Below are positions 18,759-26,905 of a DNA stretch of 64,000 nt, piece by piece. This stretch comes from Marivirga arenosa. GTDB lineage: Bacteria; Bacteroidota; Bacteroidia; Cytophagales; Cyclobacteriaceae. The stretch spans positions 2,961,001-3,025,000 of the forward strand of contig NZ_CP129970.2 of assembly GCF_030503895.2 (NCBI RefSeq). The letters are read 5' to 3'. The notes under the pieces were generated by a model. The model did no database searches. It was given only the letters and a program-made list of their open reading frames with translations, and was not told the origin of the DNA. Both the position numbers and the translations under genes were made by a program. The first letter of the stretch is position 1. Every line of letters begins with the position of its first letter.

Positions 18759-19217
18759 ATGAAATATACTTTGCTTTTAATCTTTATTTTTTTCTCAGTT
18801 GATTCGTTTGGTCAAACGAAAACAACGGAAGTAAATCAATTTATGGATAGTTGGCATAAAGCAGCAGCTACTGCTGATGAAGAGGTGTTTTTTGGTAGTA
18901 TGACTAAAGATGGGGTTTATTTAGGAACTGATAAAACTGAGAAATGGACTAGAGATGAAATGGCAGTATGGGCTAAAGAGTATTTTGAAAGAGAATCAGC
19001 ATGGTCATTTACAGCCACTAGTAGAGATATTTATTTTTATGAAAACGGAAAAGTAGCTTGGCTTAATGAAAAGCTTGATACTTGGATGGGAGTATGTAAA
19101 GGTACAGCAGTTTTAGAATTGACAAACGAAGGATGGAAAATAGCACTTTATGATCTATCAGTAACGATTGATAACGATAAAATCCAGAAATTTATAGAAT
19201 TAATTGAGGAAGAATAA
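18759..19217 (+). CDS. Exported SnoaL/NTF2-like protein
   Basis: A 152-residue protein with a signal peptide ending near SFGQ. The mature part is a cone-shaped NTF2-fold domain of the SnoaL_3/DUF4440 type: FMDSWHKAAATADEEVFF is the first helix, followed by GVYLGTDKTEKWTRDEM and the strands VAWLNEKLD and TAVLELTNEGWKI. Such proteins are small ligand-binding or enzyme-like modules; no catalytic set is evident. It is 61 bases after the barrel protein on the same strand. Its stop is one base from the convergent gene's stop. Confidence 0.8.
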   Translation: MKYTLLLIFIFFSVDSFGQTKTTEVNQFMDSWHKAAATADEEVFFGSMTKDGVYLGTDKTEKWTRDEMAVWAKEYFERESAWSFTATSRDIYFYENGKVAWLNEKLDTWMGVCKGTAVLELTNEGWKIALYDLSVTIDNDKIQKFIELIEEE

Positions 19218-19218
19218 C

Positions 19219-19740
19219 TTAAAATTCTTGATGGATTTCATTTTTTAGGAAGCTTAATCCATACTCAATGCTGTCAATATTTTTGTCTAAAGATTCTTCG
19301 TAAATCTTTTTAACTAACTCAATGCTTTTAGCTTCAGGATCCAAACTTTTTGCTGATTGGTTAACAAGCATAATTAATTCCTCTTTCGCATTTCTAATAA
19401 TTTTCCAAGCATCATCACTCATATAAACTTGTTGCGATAGGTTATGGTTAAATTCTTCTCTAATTTCGTTTAATAATAAATACTGCAATTCAGCTACATT
19501 TTGATTATTTTGCTGAACTCTCTTTATAAGCTGATCTGGTGAAATTCTTTCTAAGAATAGACTCATTCTTTCATAAGCTTGTAGTCTTATAGGTAGAACG
19601 ATTTCCTTATTTTTTGCTTTTATTTCTATGATCTTAGCTTCATTCTGCTTTTGAAGCATTGTTTTAACTGTTAAATACATTGCATACAAGACTATGCCAG
19701 CAGGGATGATGATTTTTATTAAGTCCCAAATCGGTTCCAT
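19219..19740 (-). CDS. Membrane-anchored coiled-coil protein of unknown function
   Basis: A 173-residue protein when started at the ATG at 19740 (MEPIWDLIKIIIPAG). One N-terminal membrane helix is followed by a charged, helical cytoplasmic domain. This resembles an uncharacterised family conserved in Bacteroidota; I do not recognise a function. The reading frame opens 21 codons earlier, but that extension reads through a perfect -7 promoter box (19761-19768), so the shorter start is preferred. It is divergent from the IscA-like gene. Confidence 0.72.
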   Translation of the reverse strand: MEPIWDLIKIIIPAGIVLYAMYLTVKTMLQKQNEAKIIEIKAKNKEIVLPIRLQAYERMSLFLERISPDQLIKRVQQNNQNVAELQYLLLNEIREEFNHNLSQQVYMSDDAWKIIRNAKEELIMLVNQSAKSLDPEAKSIELVKKIYEESLDKNIDSIEYGLSFLKNEIHQEF

Positions 19741-19760
19741 AAATTTTCTTTTTTGATTTT

Positions 19761-19794
19761 CAAATTTAGTTAAATTCGCGTCAAATAAAAGCAA
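19761..19794 (-). promoter_or_regulatory. Candidate promoter for the gene starting at 19740
   Basis: On the minus strand, TTG (19794-19792), a 23-base spacer, then TAAATTTG (19768-19761) fit the Bacteroidota consensus TTG-N17-23-TAnnTTTG. The -7 box is 20 bases from the chosen start codon. Confidence 0.5.
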
Positions 19795-19850
19795 TAAAAT
19801 CATTCAAACTTTTGCTTTTATTCAACCGTTAATTCAGAAAAATAAGTTTT

Positions 19851-20168
19851 ATGATTCCAGTTAAAATATCAGAAGAGGCATTAAAGGAAGTAAAGAATAT
19901 AATGGAAAATAAAAATATTCCTGAAGGCTATGGATTAAGAGTTGGTGTTCGTGGAGGAGGAGGTTGCAGTGCTGCTGGTATGAATTACATGCTAGGATTT
20001 GATAAAGCTAAGGAATCAGATAAAACTTTTGAAATTGAAGGTATTCCTATCTATATAGATAAAGGACATGTAATGTATATTATAGGAATGGAAGTCCGCT
20101 TCCATGAAGGCAATGATGCTCGTGGCTTTATCTTCGTAAATCCAGAAACAGAGGAGGAATTGAAATAA
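19851..20168 (+). CDS. IscA/HesB-family protein lacking the C-terminal CxC
   Basis: A 105-residue Fe-S biogenesis-fold protein: ISEEALKEVKNIM, then YGLRVGVRGGGGCSAAGMNY with Cys39, and the closing strand GFIFVNPETEEELK. Canonical IscA, SufA and ErpA have a second motif, Cys-Gly-Cys, after the NP turn. Here the chain stops at EEELK and Cys39 is the only cysteine. It may deliver or sense clusters with a partner ligand, or have another role. No isc or suf genes are nearby. Confidence 0.85.
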   Translation: MIPVKISEEALKEVKNIMENKNIPEGYGLRVGVRGGGGCSAAGMNYMLGFDKAKESDKTFEIEGIPIYIDKGHVMYIIGMEVRFHEGNDARGFIFVNPETEEELK

Positions 20169-20480
20169 TACTATTGCCCTTCTTTATTATTCATTATATT
20201 TTTCACTTAATAATTAACCTTATTTACTGAGTAGTATTGCTATATACTTAAGTAGGTAAACTCTATGAATAGTATTAAAACAGGGGTAATATTAATATTT
20301 TATTACCCTAATGTTAATATTTTAGTTGAAGATGCTAAAAACTGATATGATCTTTTAAATATTTAGTTGAAGAATTGTAACAATAACCGTTTGGTTGAAT
20401 AATTGTCTCCAGATTTCTTGTCTATTCCTTTTTATAAAACATATATTAGTGTTCTAACTAATTTATAACCTAAACATAAT
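20169..20480 (+). promoter_or_regulatory. Leader region of the susC operon
   Basis: A 312-base non-coding stretch. It holds an 8-base inverted repeat GGGTAATA/TATTACCC (20284-20291 and 20301-20308). It also holds three similar elements in direct orientation: TTTAGTTGAAGA at 20321-20332, the same sequence at 20362-20373, and TTTGGTTGAATA at 20390-20401. These could be operator or leader-RNA elements controlling the susC operon. No ECF sigma/anti-sigma pair is beside it and I could not place a clean -7 box. Confidence 0.5.
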
Positions 20481-23400
20481 ATGATGAAGAGACTATTACT
20501 TATGCTAAGTTTCTTCCTGATTGCCTCACATTCATGGGCTCAGGATAGAATAGTATCGGGTACGGTAACGGATGAAAATGGTCCATTACCAGGAGTAAAT
20601 GTAATTGTGAAAGGTACTACTAATGGTATCACTACAGATCTTGATGGTAATTACAAACTACCTTTACCATCAAATGCCGAGGTACTTGTATTTACCTATA
20701 TTGGATATGAGAAAACCGAAGTGACAATTGGATCTAAATCCCAAATCAACGTAACAATGGTGCCAGATGTTCAACAACTAGGTGAAGTGGTTGTTACAGC
20801 TTTAGGGATTGAAAGAGAACAAAAGTCTTTAGGATATTCTGTTCAAGAAGTTGGCGGAGATGAAATCATAAAAGCTGGAGAGACTAACATTGTAAACTCA
20901 TTGCAAGGTAAGATTGCTGGGGTTCAAATTGGAGGTAACTCGGGTGCTTTAGGTGGATCATCTAGAATCTTAATTAGAGGTGCAAATTCAATTGCAGGTA
21001 ATAATCAGCCACTATTTGTAGTTGATGGAACCCCAATTGATAATTCTAACTTTAATACTACTGGTCAATCAAGAGGTGCTAGTGGTTATGATTATGGTAA
21101 CGCTGCACAGGATATTAACCCAGAAGATATTGAGAGCATGTCAGTATTGAAAGGTGCTAGTGCTGCTGCTTTGTATGGAAACAGGGCATCTAACGGTGTA
21201 ATTATAATCACTACCAAAAAGGGTAAAAAAGGTAAAGGTATTGGTGTTAGCGTGAACTCTGGAGTCACATTCGCTACACCTTTAGTGCTACCTGAATATC
21301 AGAATGAATATGGTGGTGGATTTGGTCCATTTGCAACGAATAGCAATGGTCAAGATGTAGTTAGTTTTGCTGTTGATCAGAGTTGGGGACCTAAATTAGA
21401 TGGAAGACCTGTTCGTCAATGGTATAGTTATTATGAGGATCATCCAAATTTTGGAGAAGAAACACCTTGGGAAGCACATCCAGATAACATTAAAAACTTC
21501 TATCAAACTCAAGTAACTTTAAATAACAATGTTTCTTTTTCTGGTGCAAATGACAATGGTTCATTCAGAATGTCCTTTACTAATTTAGATCAAAAAGGTA
21601 TTATGCCGAATAGTGAAATGACTCGTAACACAGTTAATTTTAATGGTTCATACTTTTTGACAGATAAATTGAGTGCGAATGCAAATGTAAATTATGTACA
21701 ATCAAGAGCTTTAGGAAGACCGCAACAGGGATATGGTGATTTAATTGTACAATTTAACCACTTTGGTCAGAGACAGCTTGATTTTGATGAATTAAAAAAT
21801 TATAAAGTTGAAGCTACAGGAGCACAAAGGTCTTGGAATAGAATAAGTGAAAGTACAGCATTTCCACTTTATGCCGATAACCCTTACTGGATTAGAAATG
21901 AAAATTTCCAAAATGATGGGAGAGACAGAATATTTGGTAATATAGGTTTAAATTATGATTTCACTGAAAATTTATCATTATCAGGTAGAGTGCTAACCGA
22001 TTTTTATACTGATAGAAGAGAAGGAAGAGTTGCAGAAGGATCTGTAGGACAGTCTTTCTACAGTGAAGATGTTCGTCAAGTTTCAGAAACGAATATGGAT
22101 ATGATGTTAAAATATGATGGTGAAATAAATGATCAAATTTCTTTATCTACATTCATTGGAGGTAACATCAGAATGGATAAGTATAATAGAAACTACGGGC
22201 AAACACAAGGAGGCTTAAGTGTTCCAGGTTTCTACAATTTAGAAAATTCTATTGATAGAAATGTACTTTCAGATTTCACTTCTGAAAGACAAATAAATAG
22301 TTGGTTTGCTTCCTTAACTATGGGATACGAAGATTTAGTATTCCTAGATGCTACCTTAAGAAATGATGTTTCCTCTACTTTACCAGATGGAGATAACTCA
22401 TATTTCTATCCCTCTGTTAGTGGTACCTTTATTTTCTCAGAGCTAGATGCCTTAAACGGTGGAGATATTTTCACATTTGGTAAGTTGAGAGGTAGTGTTG
22501 CACAAGTAGGTAATGACACAGATCCATATAGAATATCAACTGTATATGCTCCAGGTCAAAATTTTGGTGTTAATCCAGCGTATTCATTGCCAGGGACTTT
22601 AAATAATCCAAATTTAAGACCAGAACAAACAAACAGTTATGAAATTGGAACTGAGTTAAGGTTTTTAAATGATAGGCTAACTTTTGATGCAACCTATTAT
22701 AATAATGTTTCAACTGATCAAATTTTCGAAGTAGATGTTTCAGCTGCCTCTGGTTATAATGCACAAATTATTAATGCAGGTAGAATGGTAAATCAAGGAG
22801 CAGAGATAAGCCTTTCAGGAGCAGTTATTCAAGCCGATGACTTTCAATGGAATGTCTTAGTTAACTGGGCTAAAAATGATAACCGAGTGGAAGAATTAGC
22901 AGAAGGGATTGATAATTACCGTTTAGCTAATGAACTATTTGGCGTAGTGAGTTTAGATGCTAGAGTGGGAGAAAGATATGGAACAATCTACGGAAATGAT
23001 TTCCTAAGAGATGATAATGGAAGAAAAGTTATTGGTTCAAATGGTAATTATTTAGCCACTAGTAGCCCAGTAGCATTAGGCTCTGTATTAGCTGATTTTA
23101 CAGGAGGAGTAAGAAATAGCTTTAATTATAAAGGAGTTAATCTTAGCTTTTTAGTTGATTTTCAGAAGGGAGGAGCATTGCATTCAGTAACAAATCTATT
23201 TGCAAAATACTCAGGAATGACACAAGAAACTGTGGAAGGAAACATAAGACAGGTTGGATTAATAGCAGATGGTGTAACCGAAGGAGGCGAGGAAAATACT
23301 ACAGTTATAGACCCTATTTCATTTTTCCAAGGCCATTTTGGATTAGGAGGGGCTCATGTGTATGATGCAAGTTTTGTCAAATTGAGAGAAGTTGTATTAA

Positions 23401-23609
23401 GCTATTCATTACCAAACAGCATCATTGGGAATACTCCGTTTACTAAAATTAATCTTGCTGTGGAAGGAAGAAATTTAGCAATTATTTCTAAAAAAATACC
23501 ACACCTTGATCCAGAAAATGTTACTAATTCAGGTAATATTCAAGGACTTGAAGGTGGTGCACTTCCAAGTTTAAGATCTTATGGTTTTAAAGTAAGTTTA
23601 GGATTTTAA
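20481..23609 (+). CDS. SusC/RagA-family TonB-dependent outer-membrane transporter
   Basis: A 1042-residue outer-membrane importer. A signal peptide ends near SHSWAQ. Residues 22-100 are a carboxypeptidase-regulatory-like domain (IVSGTVTDENGPLPGVNVIV). The plug domain follows, with the SusC signatures RGANSIAGNNQPLFVVDG and GASAAALYGNRASNGVIII, then a 22-strand-type barrel ending in an aromatic residue (KVSLGF). It forms a lidded channel with the SusD protein encoded 18 bases downstream. The substrate cannot be read from sequence. ATG 20481 is followed by a second ATG; either could be used. Confidence 0.95.
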   Translation: MMKRLLLMLSFFLIASHSWAQDRIVSGTVTDENGPLPGVNVIVKGTTNGITTDLDGNYKLPLPSNAEVLVFTYIGYEKTEVTIGSKSQINVTMVPDVQQLGEVVVTALGIEREQKSLGYSVQEVGGDEIIKAGETNIVNSLQGKIAGVQIGGNSGALGGSSRILIRGANSIAGNNQPLFVVDGTPIDNSNFNTTGQSRGASGYDYGNAAQDINPEDIESMSVLKGASAAALYGNRASNGVIIITTKKGKKGKGIGVSVNSGVTFATPLVLPEYQNEYGGGFGPFATNSNGQDVVSFAVDQSWGPKLDGRPVRQWYSYYEDHPNFGEETPWEAHPDNIKNFYQTQVTLNNNVSFSGANDNGSFRMSFTNLDQKGIMPNSEMTRNTVNFNGSYFLTDKLSANANVNYVQSRALGRPQQGYGDLIVQFNHFGQRQLDFDELKNYKVEATGAQRSWNRISESTAFPLYADNPYWIRNENFQNDGRDRIFGNIGLNYDFTENLSLSGRVLTDFYTDRREGRVAEGSVGQSFYSEDVRQVSETNMDMMLKYDGEINDQISLSTFIGGNIRMDKYNRNYGQTQGGLSVPGFYNLENSIDRNVLSDFTSERQINSWFASLTMGYEDLVFLDATLRNDVSSTLPDGDNSYFYPSVSGTFIFSELDALNGGDIFTFGKLRGSVAQVGNDTDPYRISTVYAPGQNFGVNPAYSLPGTLNNPNLRPEQTNSYEIGTELRFLNDRLTFDATYYNNVSTDQIFEVDVSAASGYNAQIINAGRMVNQGAEISLSGAVIQADDFQWNVLVNWAKNDNRVEELAEGIDNYRLANELFGVVSLDARVGERYGTIYGNDFLRDDNGRKVIGSNGNYLATSSPVALGSVLADFTGGVRNSFNYKGVNLSFLVDFQKGGALHSVTNLFAKYSGMTQETVEGNIRQVGLIADGVTEGGEENTTVIDPISFFQGHFGLGGAHVYDASFVKLREVVLSYSLPNSIIGNTPFTKINLAVEGRNLAIISKKIPHLDPENVTNSGNIQGLEGGALPSLRSYGFKVSLGF

Positions 23610-23627
23610 TAATTAAAAAGTCGAAAC

Positions 23628-25079
23628 ATGAAGAATTTAAATAAACTATATATCTTATTATTCGCTGTATTAGTATTCGCTACATCTTGCGAAGATCTTA
23701 CAGAGATTAATGAAGATCCTAATAGACCTACTGAGGTACCTGTTGAATACCTTTTAACTTCAGCAGAACGTCAATTAGGTAATCGATTATACGGAGGCTT
23801 CGATAATGTAGCTTTTGGTATGACAGTATCACAGTATTGGGCACAAAACGAGTACTCTGATGAAACAAGATATCAATTCAGAGCCAACACAAATAATACA
23901 TTTTGGTCTGATTTTTACACTGCAATTAATGACTTGCAGGAGATAAAAAAAGTAAATACAACAATTGATAAAGGCCAACAAGGCATAAATCAAAATGCAG
24001 TCGCTACAATATTACAGTCTTGGGCGTATCATTCAATGGTTGATATTTATGGTGATATTCCATTTGAAGAAGCCTTGCAAGGTGTTGATATACCTTCTCC
24101 AGCTTATTCAGATCAGGAATTAATTTATTCTGCATTGATTGATTCTGTTTCAAGCGCAGTTGCTGCTATTGATCCGTCTGCTCCTGGCTTCCCTGGTGGA
24201 GATGTAATTTTTGATGGGGATTTGTCTAAATGGCAAAAATTTGGTAATTCATTATTATTAAGAATTGGAATTAGATTGTCAGATGTAAATCCATCTTTAG
24301 CTGAACAAACTATTTCTGCTGCAGCGGAAGGTGCAATGAAATCGAATGCTGATAACGCAGCTATTCAATATATAACTGCACAACCTAATGTTAATCCATT
24401 ATATGTTTCTTATGTGGTAAACGGTCGTCAAGATTATTGTGCTACAGAGAACTTTATTGAATTATTGAATGGATTAGGGGATCCTCGTATTGGAGAATAT
24501 TTCGTTCCAGCAGCAAATACAGGTACTTTTGAGGGGCTTCCTTATGGAGTTACAAGTGCAGTTGCTGCAGGTATCAGTAGAGATGCTGTTTCACAATTAA
24601 ATCCTCAAGTATATGCTGCCGATTTCCCAGGTACTTTAATGGGGTTTGTTGAAACATCTTTTATTTTGGCTGAAGCTGCATCAAATGGATGGATTGGTGG
24701 TTCAGCTGCTGATTATTATGCTCAAGCAATCACAGCAAGTATGAATTATTGGAATATTACTGATGGGAATGCTATTGGTGATTACATTGCTGCTAATCCA
24801 TACACAGAAGATAATTTAAAGGTTCAGAAATACATAGCTATGTATTACGAGGGATGGCAATCATGGGCTGAGATTAGGAGATTGGATTTAGAAAGTTTGC
24901 CTGCTGCCAACTTAGTTGAGATTGATCCTGCTGTGAATTTTGTTGACGTTTCAAACATTTTGAATCGTAGGCTATATCCTCAAGATGAACAAAATCTGAA
25001 CGGTGCTAATTATCAAAATGCAGCAAGTAATATTGGTTCAGATGCTTATGACACTAACTTATTTTGGGACTTAGATTAA
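23628..25079 (+). CDS. SusD/RagB-family nutrient-binding lipoprotein
   Basis: A 483-residue surface lipoprotein of the SusD-like_2 branch that acts as the lid of the SusC channel. The lipobox is FATSC with Cys21, and the acidic residues just after it fit lipoprotein export to the cell surface. Typical features are the early EINEDPNRPTEVP, the TPR-like helical region (ATILQSWAYHSMVDIYGDIPF) and the late YYEGWQSWAEIRRLDL. It is co-transcribed with susC and the following lipoprotein gene. Confidence 0.94.
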   Translation: MKNLNKLYILLFAVLVFATSCEDLTEINEDPNRPTEVPVEYLLTSAERQLGNRLYGGFDNVAFGMTVSQYWAQNEYSDETRYQFRANTNNTFWSDFYTAINDLQEIKKVNTTIDKGQQGINQNAVATILQSWAYHSMVDIYGDIPFEEALQGVDIPSPAYSDQELIYSALIDSVSSAVAAIDPSAPGFPGGDVIFDGDLSKWQKFGNSLLLRIGIRLSDVNPSLAEQTISAAAEGAMKSNADNAAIQYITAQPNVNPLYVSYVVNGRQDYCATENFIELLNGLGDPRIGEYFVPAANTGTFEGLPYGVTSAVAAGISRDAVSQLNPQVYAADFPGTLMGFVETSFILAEAASNGWIGGSAADYYAQAITASMNYWNITDGNAIGDYIAANPYTEDNLKVQKYIAMYYEGWQSWAEIRRLDLESLPAANLVEIDPAVNFVDVSNILNRRLYPQDEQNLNGANYQNAASNIGSDAYDTNLFWDLD

Positions 25080-25089
25080 TTAGAAATTT

Positions 25090-26184
25090 ATGAAAAAATT
25101 AAATAATATATTCTTTATTGCTTTATTCTTTTTATCACTTGGCTTTGTTTCTTGTGATTCAGAAGAGGAGCAGATTAGTTTCAAACCTGGAGAGAATCTT
25201 TTGATTTCTGGTCCAGGATCAATTTTAACTTATGAAGCAGGAACATTCAATGTAGAAGGTTATACGATAGACGAATCTTATAGCTGGTCAGTTTCTGGTG
25301 ACGGAAACGCTACTTTACAAGAAGTTGCTGGTAGAGGGGGTGAATTTGTATCGATTGTAGCTGAAGACGAGGGAACTTATACAGTTCAAGTTTCAAATGA
25401 TGTTGGACTAGAAGGATCAGTTACTTTCTCAGTAGAAACAGTTAATGAGTTTTTAGGTGTTGGTCAAGACACTTTAAGGTTAACTGAAAATCAATATGTT
25501 TCTGGAGGAGATACTTTGTTTTTGCCTATAAATATTTCCGAAAGAAATATTTTTGAAACAACTGCTGACTTTAATGTAGTGAATGGAACAGCTGTAGAAG
25601 GTACTGACTTTGAGGTATTAAATCCAACTAATGTATTAACTTTTCCAGCTGGTGAAACTCAAGCCTTTGTACAAATTTTGTTAAATGATAATACATCTTT
25701 AGATGGTGTTAGAGACTTTTCTATTACATTAAATAACATTCTGACTACTGGTACTAAATCTGCAGCTGTAGAGTTAGCTCCTGATTCACTAGAATTAGGT
25801 CAGTCTGTTATATATATATCAGATAATACAAAGCAGGCTAATTTAACAGTTGAAGGTGAAGAAGTAGAAATTAGTAGTGCTGGAAATTTCTTTATAGATG
25901 TTGATTTAACAGCTGCTGCTGAAGATGATGTAACTATTGGTTATTCTGTTACAGATGCTAATGGTACTCCAATTCCTTTAGCAGATAAAACTGGAGGTGT
26001 TCTTCAAATATTTGAAGGTGAAACTTCTAGTGAAATTGTTTTAGATATTGACGAAGCTTGGATTGAAGAAGGCGCTACACCTACTGAATTAAATGTAGAA
26101 TTGACTTCAATTACTTCTGGTGATGAAGAAGTATTATTAGGTTCTCTTACTTCATTTAAAGTAATTGCTGGACCTACAGAGTAG
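25090..26184 (+). CDS. Surface lipoprotein with Ig-like and Calx-beta-like domains
   Basis: A 364-residue third gene of the SusCD operon, 10 bases after susD. The signal ends at the lipobox FVSC (Cys22), followed by DSEEEQ, an acidic run typical of surface-exposed Bacteroidota lipoproteins. Residues 30-117 look like an Ig/PKD-type fold (SYSWSVSGDGNATLQ). Residues 130-215 resemble a Calx-beta/DUF4843 domain (VVNGTAVEGTDFEVL). A further beta domain completes the chain. It probably helps capture the ligand at the surface; no hydrolase motif is present. Confidence 0.8.
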   Translation: MKKLNNIFFIALFFLSLGFVSCDSEEEQISFKPGENLLISGPGSILTYEAGTFNVEGYTIDESYSWSVSGDGNATLQEVAGRGGEFVSIVAEDEGTYTVQVSNDVGLEGSVTFSVETVNEFLGVGQDTLRLTENQYVSGGDTLFLPINISERNIFETTADFNVVNGTAVEGTDFEVLNPTNVLTFPAGETQAFVQILLNDNTSLDGVRDFSITLNNILTTGTKSAAVELAPDSLELGQSVIYISDNTKQANLTVEGEEVEISSAGNFFIDVDLTAAAEDDVTIGYSVTDANGTPIPLADKTGGVLQIFEGETSSEIVLDIDEAWIEEGATPTELNVELTSITSGDEEVLLGSLTSFKVIAGPTE

Positions 26185-26252
26185 CAAACTGGCAAACAAA
26201 ATTTGCTTTAATTAACTCAGGCAAATTAAGTTTAGAGCGTTTAAATATATTT

Positions 26253-26287
26253 AAAAAACCTGTGGAGTTTTCTTCACAGGTTTTTTT
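26253..26287 (+). terminator. Intrinsic terminator of the SusCD operon
   Basis: A perfect 12-base stem, AAAAAACCTGTG (26253-26264) with CACAGGTTTTTT (26275-26286), has a 10-base loop and ends in a T-run. It lies 68 bases after the third gene. Confidence 0.85.
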
Positions 26288-26905
26288 AAATCTTTTGATT
26301 ATTAATTGATTCTTTAATCATTTAAAAGTATGTAAAATCTTTTTTGCATTCTTAGAGCCATAACTTTTTTCTTTGATTCAATTTTCAATTGTAGTTCTAC
26401 TTTTATTAATAACAGTACTAAAAGTTATGGAATTCGGTTTTATCCTAATCTTGTCTTGAATTCTATGTGTTAAGTGGAAAGATAGTTTATCAAATTTGCA
26501 TATTTTGGAGCTATATCAGATTGACATATAAAGTCATAATTATTTTTTTCTTTATCTTATTAGAAAGACATACTGTTAAGTTTAATTACATCATTTAGTA
26601 ATAGTTTATAATGTTAACCTCATGTAAAATACTTAATAATTATACCTAATACTTAATAGTATATTTTTCTAATTTACTTTCCATGGGTTACGTTATTCTA
26701 TTTCTTTGTTTAGATCAATTGATAACTGGATATTTTATCCATTTAGTAGAAAATTCATACATCTGTAGCGTAATAGAATTTGTAATTTGATAATTTAACA
26801 GGTTAATGAGATTTAATTTGATTTTTTTGTTTAGCTAAGAATTTAATTCATCGGGAATTTTATGATGTAATATTTTGTAGTAGTTTTGTAAAAAACATAA
26901 TCTTA
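26288..26905. other. Long AT-rich intergenic region with an inverted repeat
   Basis: With the terminator before it, this makes a 721-base gap between genes. I find no reading frame with coding character and no tRNA. It contains a perfect 11-base inverted repeat, CCATAACTTTT (26358-26368) and AAAAGTTATGG (26420-26430), with a 51-base spacer. A candidate promoter for the next gene is at its 3' end. It may hold a small RNA or an eroded gene remnant. Confidence 0.5.
26881..26888 (+). promoter_or_regulatory. Candidate -7 box for the propeller-protein gene
   Basis: TAGTTTTG matches TAnnTTTG, 17 bases before the ATG at 26906. No TTG is seen at the proper upstream distance, so support is partial. 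Confidence 0.35.
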
